64,000 bases of DNA from Adiantum capillus-veneris. Its lineage: Eukaryota; Streptophyta; Polypodiopsida; Polypodiales; Pteridaceae. The first letter of the stretch is position 1, and each line of letters starts with the position of its first letter. The stretch is taken from assembly GCA_014529385.2 (NCBI GenBank), contig CM043953.1, forward strand, positions 109,126,549-109,190,548. The letters are read 5' to 3'. The position numbers and the translations under genes are program-made. A model generated the notes under the pieces. The model saw only the letters and a program-made list of their open reading frames with translations, made no database searches and was not told the origin of the DNA. Positions 1-9,286 of the stretch are shown in pieces.

Positions 1-45
1 CGTGTGCTGGAGTTGCTGGCGACTAAGGCCGAGAGGATGCAACCT

Positions 46-57
46 GCTCTGATACCA
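46..57 (-). other. Copia primer-binding site (initiator tRNA-Met)
   Basis: On the minus strand this reads TGGTATCAGAGC, the usual sequence complementary to the 3' end of initiator tRNA-Met. It lies two bases inside the LTR at 60-360, so that LTR is the 5' LTR of a minus-strand element whose body runs off the left edge of the window. Confidence 0.85.
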
Positions 58-59
58 AT

Positions 60-360
60 TGTTGGAATTAGGGTTGCAAGAAAACACACACAGCTTGGAG
101 AAGGTGAAGGAAGCTCAAGGCACACATCAGAGAGTGTTCTACTAAGTGTGCAATGGAAAGATAGATAGCCCTAGAGTGATGGGCGTATATACAATGCACG
201 AGGGAAAAAACCTCCTGGTGAGGGAAAAAATGCATCATCGGTCCTAAGTGTGTTCACACACTTAGGACTGGGAAAAAATGTGCTCACCTAGTGAGGGAAA
301 AAATGCCTCGGGGGTCCTACGTGTGTTCACACACATCACTACCACATGTATATGGTAACA
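60..360 (-). repeat. 5' LTR of a Ty1/copia element (body outside window)
   Basis: The segment runs from TGTTGGAATTAGGG to TATATGGTAACA on the plus strand, with TG and CA ends. Related copies lie at 30558-30786 and 53211-53437. This copy is about 70 bp longer because a block beginning GAGGGAAAAAATGC and ending in TGTTCACACA is duplicated. The duplicated block creates a near-perfect palindrome around 242-267 (TCCTAAGTGTG and its complement). The adjacent primer-binding site fixes the orientation as minus. Confidence 0.8.
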
Positions 361-1019
361 AAATAGGCCAATCTTTCGTTGCATTTCAAAAAGCTCCAAA
401 AACACATAGTCCTTAGGAGAGTCCCACTTGGTGAAGCGTTTCAAAAGTGCATAATAAAACCACACTCTTGGTGTTGCTTTCAATAGCATTTCAGGATGTA
501 GACAATTCGAGGATGAACCACCAGGCTAGCTTTTCAAAATGGTAATCATAAGTATCAGGATTAGTTAAAAGGGCATCTCAAGACATGAAATAGAGGGTAG
601 TAAATCATCATCATTTGAGCCAACTCTGGTAGCAATTTAAAATTTTGTTCTAGATAGGAAAAGAAATGGTGCCCTTCTTTCAAAGCATTTTGAATCACTA
701 ATCACCAGGCCACTCCTTGGATAGAAACCACCACCCCTGGTCTTCACCATGTGCCACTCTTTCCTCATGATCACCACGTAGAGGGCTTTGATAAAATGTC
801 AAACTTGACATTGTGGGAAGTGTAGAGATAGAGAAAATGCATGGGAGAAAGAGAGAGATATATAGCTCAAACCAACCAAGTTCACAATGAATTAGATTGA
901 TTATACAATGGGGGTTGGGGTCCTTTATACCTACTTGGGGACCTTAAGTTGCCCCCTTAGTAAATTCCTAAACCCACTATCATGGAAAATAAGTAGCATA
1001 AATACCTAAGGGACAAATA
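361..1019. other. Unassigned AT-rich DNA
   Basis: Short open frames only, none with a recognisable domain. There is no repeat shared with the rest of the window that I could see. Confidence 0.5.
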
Positions 1020-1735
1020 AATGATACGATCACATTGGGCATTTACTTGAGATGCATAAAATTTAACACTTGAATCACCATCATCATGAATTTCACTCAA
1101 ATTTGGCATTCTTGGGGGCACCATTATCCATTTCTTTTGCTTTACTTGTTATATTTGATGAACATATAGGACACACTCTCTCGTATAGCCTGCCACTCCA
1201 TGATTTCTCAACATGACTTGAACTACATGCCCCTTGTGGTCCACTCAAAACCTATGAATGTGCACTTCCATTTTTTGTAACCACATGCTCCTTTACCTCA
1301 ACCTAAGTTCATCTTTTATGTCAACATATTGGCTCTTCAATTCATGAAAACAACATATCTTCTCACCCTCGCTTGACATGTGACATGGTTATAATATTTT
1401 TACCATTTTTTCTCAAGGGAATAGCCAATAAACACATATTTTTTAGCTTTTGTATCCAATTTCATTTACAATTCATTTAGATTATGCACATAAGTAATAT
1501 ATCCAAATAATTTAACATGTGTTATATTAGGATTTTTTGCAAGTAGAGTTCTCCTCGCGTGTCATGTTATGTATAGCAGCACTAGGAATCTTGAAGTTAG
1601 CTTGAGATACTACCTCATCTTAATAAAAATCAAGCACATTATTCTCATTCATCATCGCCCTTGCAGTTTGTGCAATATGCTTGTTCTTTTTCTCGAGAAT
1701 ACCATTTTGCTATGAAGTAAACCTGCATGAAAAGT
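1020..1735 (-). pseudogene. Decayed Ty1/copia integrase fragment
   Basis: With frameshifts allowed, the minus strand reads in order through the late integrase core of copia elements. A QQNG-ILEKKN motif, standing for the family's PQQNGVVERKN and carrying the catalytic Glu, is followed by ARAMMNEN. The pattern around Y-DEVVSQANF and IHNMTREE corresponds to the WAEAV...NRxPT region. A K-C-V-x-I-G-Y-S-like stretch near 1400-1480 corresponds to the KCVFLGYS region. There are several stops and frameshifts. It probably belonged to an older copia insertion different from the LTR at 60-360, because a 5' LTR should not be preceded by its own integrase. Confidence 0.5.
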
Positions 1736-2700
1736 GTTGAGATATCAAGTTCAACACATGATACGCCTGGATGATTTCTTGCCTACATTATCACTAACAT
1801 GAGGTAGTAGACATAAGGATCGTCACAAATGGTACTATGGCTATATTTCACTAACATGGTATTCATACCAAGAGGGATGACTAGTTATCTCACCACCACA
1901 CTCACACTAGTAGTTTCACATTGGCAGCTATATAAAGTTTTTATTATGTTGTATTTTTCACATGTTTTTGTAGACCTAAACATAATTTTGAATAGGGAAG
2001 AAGAAGAATAATATTTTTGTGTTCATCTCCATTGTTTTCTCTCTTGGTTTTTGTGTGTGTGTATGCTTGCAAGTGCTCAAGCGCTCTCCTTCTCTCAAGA
2101 ACCCTTTCTGAAACATGTAATCAAATCACTTACAAAAGAAGAAAGGAAGCTCAAGAACTCTTAGAAACTCAAAGGTGTAGCTTATGCCACACTGCCACTA
2201 CATAAATGGTTACCTCCAAATGTTGCATCTAGTTGCAATATAGTCCCCATCCTAGTCCTCCCTACAGGAGATCTACCCTCACGGTACAACTACAAGGATT
2301 ATCCATGTTTCCCTTGTTTTGTGGTCTTATTATCCATGTGTGCCCATGGTCCATGACTCATGTATGAAACATTAAGGTCGAATATCTTCATTTTCTCAAG
2401 AACCAAGAGGCATTTGTAAGAAGAGTGGTCAAAGTGTGGAAACGTTTGCACTAGCCTCATAGTCAAATTGTAGTATTGAAAATTCCGAGAATGGCTCGTT
2501 TGATCCGTCTTTGTCGGCCGAGGAGGTAATGTCAAAATGGAAGATCTTTCAACATCTTGAAACCCCTATGGGGGTGGAAATTTCTCACAAGCAGAGATTC
2601 CTATGGGTTATGGAGGAAGTCAATATTAAGATAGATGCGAAGGTGTAAGTATGTGCTTCTCCCCTTCTCAAGCGTAGTGAATGCTATCAATTTTTTTATG
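1736..2700. other. Unassigned flank of element A
   Basis: Small ORFs of about 60 to 78 codons on both strands, without recognisable motifs or codon bias. The last bases before element A (ATGC, 2701-2704) are one copy of its target-site duplication. The sequence resumes at 13963, so this stretch and 13967 onward were contiguous before A inserted. Confidence 0.5.
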
Positions 2701-2704
2701 ATGC
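2701..2704. other. Target-site duplication of element A, left copy (ATGC)
   Basis: ATGC directly before the LTR start matches ATGC at 13963-13966, directly after the 3' LTR. Four bases rather than the more usual five; element C has a four-base duplication too. Confidence 0.7.
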
Positions 2705-4297
2705 TGATAGCCGTTTTTCAGCTCTCCATAATTGCCATAGTAAGTTACTCCACCCTACCAAATTCACCCAAACGCTATGGCTATCCCTACCATTTCACTG
2801 TACATAGGCGTGTGTGAGTTAGGGGGCTTTTCTCATATCTTCTTAAAAACCCTCAGCTAGCTAGTCACTGGGCTAGTTGAGCCAAAAAATAAAAAAAAAT
2901 AAAAGTATATTATGGCCTGTTTGTGTGTAAATATTTCATTGTATATATGGCCTAAATATAGGGATTTTTTATAATTATTTTGGTATTTTATTTAAATATT
3001 CTACTTAGGTGTGTGTTTTATTAAACCTATGTACACCTTCTTTTGTTCTCTTACACCATAATTATATTTTTTGCCAATATTGTACATACTCTAACCTCAT
3101 ATTTTTCCTTTATACAAATCACTCCCACATTTTCACCCTCACCCTTGTGAAAAAAAAAAAATTGATTTCTACTCATTGGTTACTTTTATTATATTATTTA
3201 CTTGCATACCTTTTTCTCTTTCACCCAAAATAATTCAAAGAGGGACCATATCATATGATTCCAATATCTTTCCATATCCATAACTCCTCCATACTTTATT
3301 ATTATTTTTACTCATTATTCTAACACCATGTGCTCATTGAACTAAAGTCCATGAATAGTCCATACACTAGTCCCACCATGTATATATTTCTTTATTCACC
3401 AATAATCCTCCTCCATGCATGGGTCAACGGCAACTTGGATGCTTTGTATTATAATATGACAAAGGAGGGGCTCACTCTTGGATGCATTGTACAAATTCAA
3501 CAAAGGAGGGGGCCACTAAAAGACTTTTGCAGGCATAAAAAACAGGCTTTTTGGTGAGAATTTTGGCACCTATCTCCACTGCGAATTTGGAGCAGTGGTC
3601 AAAAGAGAAAATGTAGCCCACGCTCTGAATAATCACACCAAATTTTTTCATGATTTTTGGAGCTACCAGCGGTGAGCTATGATTTTTTGAGTGGACCCCA
3701 GTCTGCCCACTTTTCTCACAAGTAGCTTTTAGTCTTCTCTCACCCTTCCACACACCTACTCACTCTTACACATCCCTCCCTCTCCTTCCCTCACTCAAAC
3801 CTGCAATTTCCATGGCTTCTCCCACCCTCTTCACCATTACCCTTCTCTCTCATCCCTATAGTTCTTTTATGAACCTCTACATACATACACCATCTCTATG
3901 CCTCTCTCTATTATCTCCAAAGTACAATTCCATCTTAACCCTTATATATATACATAAATTCAGCATGTGTACCATGATTAACCTCTCCAAATCAAGAGAT
4001 CTCATCAACGAAATTACCATTTTCATCACGATAATCAACCTTGGCGGCGGTGGCGTAAAGAAGAGAAGATGAAGAAGAAGATCGATAGTCATTTTGAGAA
4101 CCTACACAAGTAAGTCCAAAACATCTTCAAGCTTCACCATCACCAGGATTTGCTCACTTCATTCAACCATCCACCTCATTCTACCCATTGTAAATGTAAC
4201 ATTAACTTTCTAGTGATTACTAATCTCTAACATACTAACACAAAATAGCCATTGACCTAACCATAAAAGACATCTCGCCTCAAGACATGTGTATAGT

Positions 4298-4299
<2 letters not shown>

Positions 4300-4361
<62 letters not shown>
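4300..4361. repeat. (CT)n microsatellite in element A 5' LTR
   Basis: About 31 CT units. The 3' LTR has about 22 at 12898-12941, and the LTR of element B has a (GA)n at the matching place on the other strand (48698-48736). The array is therefore an old part of this LTR family that changes length. Confidence 0.95.
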
Positions 4362-4363
<2 letters not shown>

Positions 4364-4532
4364 ACTTACTTTCACCTTATCTACCATCAATAATGCTCTC
4401 TTTTGAGCCCACACCCATGACTCAAGCAGACAAAGAAGGCCCGCAATGTTTTGATATTCAAAAAAATCATAATCCTGATTTGTTAGCTTGTAAATTAGGA
4501 TTTCCAATAATCTTAATGAGGGGTCTCCAACC

Positions 4533-4540
4533 TATAAATA
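4533..4540 (+). promoter_or_regulatory. Probable TATA box of element A 5' LTR
   Basis: TATAAATA in the context CCAACCTATAAATAGGCCCC. It is kept in the 3' LTR (13113-13120) and, on the other strand, in element B (48508-48515). The AATAAA about 200 bases downstream is the candidate poly(A) signal, so the R region would start near 4565. Confidence 0.6.
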
Positions 4541-4741
4541 GGCCCCTTTCCTTCTTGTAAAACAACCTCCAATATCTCACATAGCATCCCAACACTCTAT
4601 GCGTGAGGAGAGATTAGGTGTAGCAACCACTTGTGAGCTTCACTCTTGGTGTGAGAGAAGCCTTCAAGCTACACATTGCAAGTGAGAGAGCGTGAGTTCC
4701 ACAAACCTCAAAACCACTATTGTATATGCTCCTTCATCATC

Positions 4742-4747
4742 AATAAA
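4742..4747 (+). terminator. Candidate poly(A) signal AATAAA in element A LTR
   Basis: AATAAA about 200 bases after the TATA box, in the position expected for the R region of an LTR. The same hexamer is at the matching place in the 3' LTR (about 13322), where it would end the genomic RNA. Confidence 0.4.
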
Positions 4748-5386
4748 TTGAGGTTTGGTGCATCAAAGGCGTAATTCGACGTTCAAATCTTCGTCTTTCC
4801 ATTTGTGCAATACGGTTTGGTGAATTCAAGGTGACTTGTGTATTTTGAGTTTTTATCGGTTGATCTTGATTTTAGAGAGTGTTTTAGTGTGTTTTTCATT
4901 GCCAGTTTTTTGTCCATTGTAAGAGGGTATTGTGGTGAGAGGTCTCCCACACCCTAAGACAGTGTGTGTGTGTGTTTTGGCAATGTTTAGCAATCACTAA
5001 GCATTGAGTGAGTTTTGAACAAGTTCTATGATAGCATCATAACGAACCATCTCCATTTGCAAGTCACAAATAAGGTATTACGCAAGATCCTTTTCTCTCT
5101 CTCTCTTCCCTTTGCTCTAGCTCTCTCTGGTCCATTTCATGTGTGTCTTGGTGTGAGGTTGCTTGTGTGTGTTGTGTGGTGCATCTTCTTGGTTGTGCCA
5201 AAATCTCTCTTGCGTCCTAGTTCGCATACCATAACTAGGTGGTGCCCCTATTTTGTTTGGGTTTGGTTGTGGGTTTGTTGTTGTGTTGTGCTTGTGGTTG
5301 CCCCAGCCCCAATTGAGCAGCACGGGAGCCTTGAGGGGTGTTTAGAGGTCGCCTCTCTTGTTGCCCGCCCTGGACCGCCTCAATTT

Positions 5387-5404
5387 TGGTGCCCCCACTG
5401 AGGA
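5387..5404 (+). other. Primer-binding site of element A
   Basis: TGGTGCCCCCACTGAGGA begins four bases after the CA end of the 5' LTR. It starts with TGG as a primer-binding site should. Element F has the same sequence (18182) and B a variant (47643-47660). I cannot assign the primer tRNA with confidence; it is not initiator Met. Confidence 0.7.
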
Positions 5405-5458
5405 CGGCTTGTGTATGTTTTGTGTAGGCTCAACCTTTAGCATAATCAAGTAGCTTGC

Positions 5459-5671
5459 ATGAATCACGAGAATTTGTATGATCCCTTCATTCCCATTGCA
5501 AGACAAAAGGTACACATAATTGTTAGTACTAAGTTGCAATTTCAACGTGTAATTCGTAGAATTTTAGGACCTCTTAGGTTGGCAGAGATAAACGCATCAG
5601 TAAATCCTTTTATTTTGCCTCTCATTAGGTACGACCTTAGTTTGGACGTTTATATTTTTGTTTTGTTTTAA
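5459..5671 (+). CDS. P1: small conserved leader ORF of element A (70 aa, unknown family)
   Basis: A 70-codon ATG-started frame lies 55 bases after the primer-binding site. I recognise no known family. Its sequence is closely matched by the P1 ORFs at 35680-35892, 43773-43985 and 46178-46390 in element C, and by a frameshifted copy at 47378-47589 in B. Shared features are IPIxRQ near residues 11-16, VSTKLQFQR near 22-30, NPFILPxIRYD near 49-59 and a hydrophobic end FVLF. It also resembles P2, which follows 21 bases later: both share S-x-K-x-x-FQ, G-x-x-R-(L/V), NPxILPLIxY and S-x-DV-x-IF. The conservation between families whose flanking DNA does not align argues that the protein is selected. 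No signal peptide, long coiled coil or zinc motif is visible. The function is unknown; as one of the first ORFs of the genomic RNA it could act in translation of gag, RNA packaging or regulation, but that is inference. Confidence 0.7.
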   Translation: MNHENLYDPFIPIARQKVHIIVSTKLQFQRVIRRILGPLRLAEINASVNPFILPLIRYDLSLDVYIFVLF

Positions 5672-5692
5672 GCATAAGGTCATGCATAGACA

Positions 5693-5911
5693 ATGGATAA
5701 TGGCCCAGGAATAGAGGTTTTCCCCTTTCATTTCACTCCACACATTAGAATAAACATTGCAATTAGTAGAAAAATCCATTTTCAACAACGTATGGTGTTC
5801 ATGTTTGGTGCCCAAAGAGTAGGAGAAATTCTCGCGTCACCAAACCCTGTCATCCTACCTCTCATTGATTATCATAGGTCATTTGATGTGAATATTTTTA
5901 TTTTATTGTAG
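5693..5911 (+). CDS. P2: small conserved leader ORF of element A (72 aa, paralogue of P1)
   Basis: A 72-codon ATG frame, 21 bases after P1 and 85 bases before gag. Homologues lie in element B (47138-47356), in the three LTR copies of element C (35889-36107, 43982-44200, 45963-46181) and in F (from 19030). Conserved elements are IRIN-(I/V)-x-ISRKIHFQQR around residues 18-33, FG-x-(E/Q)-R near 38-42, EIL-x-S near 45-49, ILPLIDY near 54-60, and SFDV near 63-66. The first 12 residues vary while the core is kept, the pattern expected of a selected protein. P1 and P2 align with each other over about 55 residues, so one probably arose from the other by duplication. No known domain is recognised. Confidence 0.7.
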   Translation: MDNGPGIEVFPFHFTPHIRINIAISRKIHFQQRMVFMFGAQRVGEILASPNPVILPLIDYHRSFDVNIFILL

Positions 5912-5996
5912 AATAGATTGCAATTTAGAGAATATTATTGTGTAGATCTTTTAAAGAAAGAAAAAAACAAAAACGCGTCACTTTGAAATCAATTCA

Positions 5997-6896
5997 ATGG
6001 AGAGCCAACGCCAAATGTCTGGATATCCTCTTTTCTTTGGAGAACCTGGAGAGGATGCAGAATTATTTCTAGCGAATTTCAAGATGTCTTGCCGTATCAA
6101 GAGGATAGTAACTGATCAAGAACGTGTAGAAATGTTTGAGGTGGTCCTTAGGAAAGATGCTAGCACTTGGTTTGACTCTTTGCCTGAGGAAGTTAAAGGG
6201 AATTACACGGAAGTTTTGAATCGTTTCAAGAAATACTTCTTTGATCCCCAAAACACTCAGAAATTATGGCAAGACATTGTTTCTCATAAGCAAAAAGACT
6301 TAGATGACTACTACTTGTACAAGCAAGAGTTCCTACGTCTTTGGGCTCTATGGATACGAAATGTTGCTAACCCTAGTGATGGTGCAGAGTTTTTAAAGAA
6401 GGAGAGGTTCATAGCCGGACTCTTTCCTGACCTTGAGGTAAAAGTTGAGGCGGGTGCACCTGCTACTTTTGATGCAGCGGAAACTAGGGCTGCTGAGAAA
6501 TATAGGAAACTCAAGTGCTTAAGGGGGGAGGTTCCAATAGAAGGTCTTAAACCCAAAGGTAAGTCACAAGCATCAACATGTAGGGAGCTTCCTGAGGTAA
6601 CGGCAGAAGTGATTGAGAAGTTAAATGAATCTTTAAGCAGCTTGTCAATTCACCTTGCACAAGCTGTAGGTCCAAAGGGACAAGCAAAGAAGTCTGAAGA
6701 GCGAGACCCACGACCTAAGAGAGTCTTGCAATGTTGGAATTGCGGTGAGTCTGGACATGGGATGTATAATTGTCCTTGGCCCCGTGGGGAGCCAGGGAGA
6801 CCTAACTTGAATTACCCAGTGATGAATGCAGGTGAAGGAACTAGTCAGCAACCACGGCTTATACAAAGGCCAAATGGAGCAAGACCACCTCCATAA
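5997..6896 (+). CDS. gag: Element A Gag (capsid and zinc-knuckle nucleocapsid)
   Basis: A 299-codon frame. Residues about 20-140 fit the Retrotrans_gag capsid pattern: repeated aromatic and leucine positions, with ASTWFDSLP near 55-63 corresponding to the family's A-x-x-W-(Y/F)-x-x-L. A zinc knuckle of the CX2CX4HX4C form uses C246, C249, H254 and C259 and should bind RNA. The ATG at 5997 follows the leader ORFs and aligns with gag of element B. The frame ends in TAA at 6894-6896. At the same place element B has CAA, and B also has one more G shortly after. Here, therefore, a C-to-T change and a one-base loss separate gag from pol, whereas B reads straight through. The ancestral organisation was probably a fused Gag-Pol. 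Confidence 0.88.
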   Translation: MESQRQMSGYPLFFGEPGEDAELFLANFKMSCRIKRIVTDQERVEMFEVVLRKDASTWFDSLPEEVKGNYTEVLNRFKKYFFDPQNTQKLWQDIVSHKQKDLDDYYLYKQEFLRLWALWIRNVANPSDGAEFLKKERFIAGLFPDLEVKVEAGAPATFDAAETRAAEKYRKLKCLRGEVPIEGLKPKGKSQASTCRELPEVTAEVIEKLNESLSSLSIHLAQAVGPKGQAKKSEERDPRPKRVLQCWNCGESGHGMYNCPWPRGEPGRPNLNYPVMNAGEGTSQQPRLIQRPNGARPPP

Positions 6897-6916
6897 GGAG
6901 TGAAGGAGTTCCACCT

Positions 6917-9265
6917 TTGCCAGACCCAAACGTGCATGTGGTAGAGGTGACAAATTCAAGAGAGGTTGACATGGAAGCAAATGGCATTAAGCGTGGCCGA
7001 GGGAAAGGTAAGGAGAAAGAAGGAGTTACATCACAAAGTGACCATGGACGAGAAAAGAAGTCAAAGGAGACCAAGGAAGCTAAGAGGACTCGACGTCGTA
7101 TCAACCTCCAAGACTTTCCTCTTGGACATGGAATGGCTCCATACAACCTGTTGGAAGACATGAGAGGTAAGGGTCCTGATATCTCATGGCCTCAATTTCT
7201 TGCATTATGTCCACAAGTTAGGAGGGATTTAACAAGGGCAGTTAGCACTAGGAGAAAGGTAAAAGAGAGTGTGCCTGTTGTAAAAATTGTACAAGCTGAA
7301 ATGAATGAGGATATTACACCTGTGCTAGATTGTTACATAAAATGGAGATTGGTTAGGAAAGGTCTAGTGGATGGGGGTGCACAAATTTGCATCATGACAG
7401 AGGGACTCATGCAAAAACTAGGCATGCACATCCATGAGACACCTGAAATTAAGGTCAAGATGGCAAACAATAGCAAGGCTAGGTGTGTAGGCATTTGTAA
7501 AAATGTTTTTGTGGAGGCCTTTGGCATTAAGAAGGCAGTGGATTTCTATGTCATGTCTACCAAAGAAAATGGTTACCCATTTATCCAAAGGAGACCATGG
7601 CTAATGAAAATGCGAGCTTTGCAGGATTGGGAGAGTGGAAAGCTAATTTGCAAGAACGACAATCATAAGAAGGTTGTCTTTGACATGAAGGAGCAACGCG
7701 AAGAGGAGCTCCATGAAGAATCATCTCAAAGTGAGACGGAAGAAGGTTGGACCGATAACACTTCAGAAGAAGAAAGTAGCGGCATCATTACTGAAGAGGA
7801 GTCTTCCATCGAAGTCATGGGGGTAAGGTTTAAGCCAACCAACCAAGAGACCTCTTGTCAAGGTTTGGAGGAGGTAGGTTCCCAAGAGAACCAAAAAGTG
7901 GAAGATGAAAGAATTCTAGAAGGTATGCTATCTACAACACTTACAAAGGATGAAAGAGAGGAGTTCAAATGTGTGCTAAGGAAATTTCCTAGGCTTTTTG
8001 CTAAAGACTACACCGATGTACGTGGAGTAGATGTTGTTCAACACAAAATTGAGTTGAAGCCAGAGGCCACACCTAAGGCTCAGAAGCTACGAAGGCTAGG
8101 AGTCATCAAGGAGCAGGCTTTACTCAAGGAGGTAAGAAAGCTTCTAGCAGCAGGTTTCATTTATCCAGTGGAGAATTCAGAGTGGGTCTCTCCCGTTGTT
8201 GTCACTCCTAAGAAAAACGGAAAGTGGAGGGTGTGTGTGGATTACCGTCCACTCAATGAGGCAACAAAAAGAGATCACTTTCCCCTCCCATTTCAGGATG
8301 AGATACTAAATGAGGTAGCTGGTCATGAGAAGTACACTGTGTGTGATGGCTACTCAGGCTACTTTCAAATAGGTATCGCATTGGAAGATCAATTGAAAAC
8401 AACCTTTATCACTCCTTGGGGTTGTTATGCTTTTAGAGTCATTCCATTTGGTCTGACAAATGCTCCTGCAACATTCCAACGTTTCATGAACATGGTGTTT
8501 CAAGCATTCTTTGGAAAGTCAATTAGGGTGTTCATTGATGATTTCTGCATTTATAGCTCAAAATCATTGCATCTACAAAGGGTAGAAGAAGGTTTAAAGA
8601 AGCTCTACGACATGGGAGGTCAACTCAACCCCGACAAGTGCCACATAGGTGAGGATGAAGTGATCTTGCTCGGTCACAAGGTTTCCTATAAAGGCATTGA
8701 GGTGGATCCTTCAAAAGCAAAGGCTCTTATTGAGCTCCCATCACCGAAGAGTCTTAAGGAGGTCATCTCTTTCATTCAAAAGGTGAAGTATATGTCACGC
8801 TTCATTCACTTAGCCTCGGAGTTGCTTCATCCTTTGCAAAAGTTGACACAACAAGTAGAATTTGCATGGTCTGGTGAGCTTGAAGAGTATTTTTGTAACA
8901 TTAAAGTCATTTTGTCAGAGCTACCAACACTCATGCCTCCTTGTTGGGAGTACACATTCTTTGTTAGCTCTAGTGTTGGAAGGGAAACAATTGGTGCTGT
9001 GTTGCTACAACAAGATCCCCACAGTACAAGGATGCGACCCATCTACTTTGCCAGTAGGGTCATGAATGCTTTGGAGAGAGACTACACAGAAGCAGAACTC
9101 ATGATGCTTTCTCTCATGTTTGCGGTGAGAAAGTTTAGATCCTACCTACTACCAAAACCTTTTGTAATTCTCACTGCAGAAAATTTGTTCCCTTGGGTGT
9201 CATCTCAAATGAATCTTAGTACTAGGATCTCAAAGTGGATTATGGAGTTTCAAGAGTTCCAATAA
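6917..9265 (+). CDS. pol: Element A Pol, first part: protease, reverse transcriptase, connection RNase H
   Basis: A 782-codon frame. A basic, Lys/Arg-rich start (about residues 20-62) precedes a retropepsin-like domain with VDGGA at 151-155, where Asp152 is the likely catalytic residue (the family has D-S/T-G). An acidic linker follows (about 260-300). RT spans about 370-600: RVCVDYRPLNE near 438-448, FGLTNAPATFQRFMN at 511-525, and the active-site box FIDD at 539-542 in place of YIDD. The classical RNase H follows, with IGAVLLQQD near 692-700 and YTEAE at 723-727. It looks degenerate: the first catalytic Asp is Ser in FVSSSVG, and the TDH-type box reads TAEN. This fits Tat elements, where a second RNase H takes over. 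The frame ends in TAA (9263-9265); the same frame continues directly into the next ORF, so this is a single nonsense change inside pol. Confidence 0.9.
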   Translation: MPDPNVHVVEVTNSREVDMEANGIKRGRGKGKEKEGVTSQSDHGREKKSKETKEAKRTRRRINLQDFPLGHGMAPYNLLEDMRGKGPDISWPQFLALCPQVRRDLTRAVSTRRKVKESVPVVKIVQAEMNEDITPVLDCYIKWRLVRKGLVDGGAQICIMTEGLMQKLGMHIHETPEIKVKMANNSKARCVGICKNVFVEAFGIKKAVDFYVMSTKENGYPFIQRRPWLMKMRALQDWESGKLICKNDNHKKVVFDMKEQREEELHEESSQSETEEGWTDNTSEEESSGIITEEESSIEVMGVRFKPTNQETSCQGLEEVGSQENQKVEDERILEGMLSTTLTKDEREEFKCVLRKFPRLFAKDYTDVRGVDVVQHKIELKPEATPKAQKLRRLGVIKEQALLKEVRKLLAAGFIYPVENSEWVSPVVVTPKKNGKWRVCVDYRPLNEATKRDHFPLPFQDEILNEVAGHEKYTVCDGYSGYFQIGIALEDQLKTTFITPWGCYAFRVIPFGLTNAPATFQRFMNMVFQAFFGKSIRVFIDDFCIYSSKSLHLQRVEEGLKKLYDMGGQLNPDKCHIGEDEVILLGHKVSYKGIEVDPSKAKALIELPSPKSLKEVISFIQKVKYMSRFIHLASELLHPLQKLTQQVEFAWSGELEEYFCNIKVILSELPTLMPPCWEYTFFVSSSVGRETIGAVLLQQDPHSTRMRPIYFASRVMNALERDYTEAELMMLSLMFAVRKFRSYLLPKPFVILTAENLFPWVSSQMNLSTRISKWIMEFQEFQ

Positions 9266-9286
9266 TCTTTCAAGGTAGAAGATAGT

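Larger units (their letters stand above)
2705..5382 (+). repeat. Element A 5' LTR
   Basis: 2678 bp from TGATAGCCGTTTTTCAG to GACCGCCTCA, repeated at 11304-13962. It holds a TATA box at 4533, an AATAAA at 4742, and a (CT)n array at 4300-4361. The ORFs visible inside it (for example 3812-4072 and 5015-5401) recur in the 3' LTR simply because the LTRs are copies. They show no protein motif and I do not treat them as genes. Confidence 0.92.

Noticed and set aside
3812-4072. ORFs of 86 and 133 codons in both A LTRs (also 12410-12811)
   Set aside because: They lie in non-coding LTR sequence with low-complexity Ser/Leu/Ile composition, and their ends differ between the two LTRs.
5015-5401. A 128-codon ORF in the 5' LTR of A, with a partner at 13595-13975
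   Set aside because: The pair exists only because LTRs are copies. There is no motif, the frame is not kept in the B LTR, and composition follows the LTR sequence.
6890-6920. Programmed -1 frameshift between gag and pol of A
   Set aside because: Element B shows a continuous frame with one extra base and a sense codon here, and no slippery heptamer is evident.
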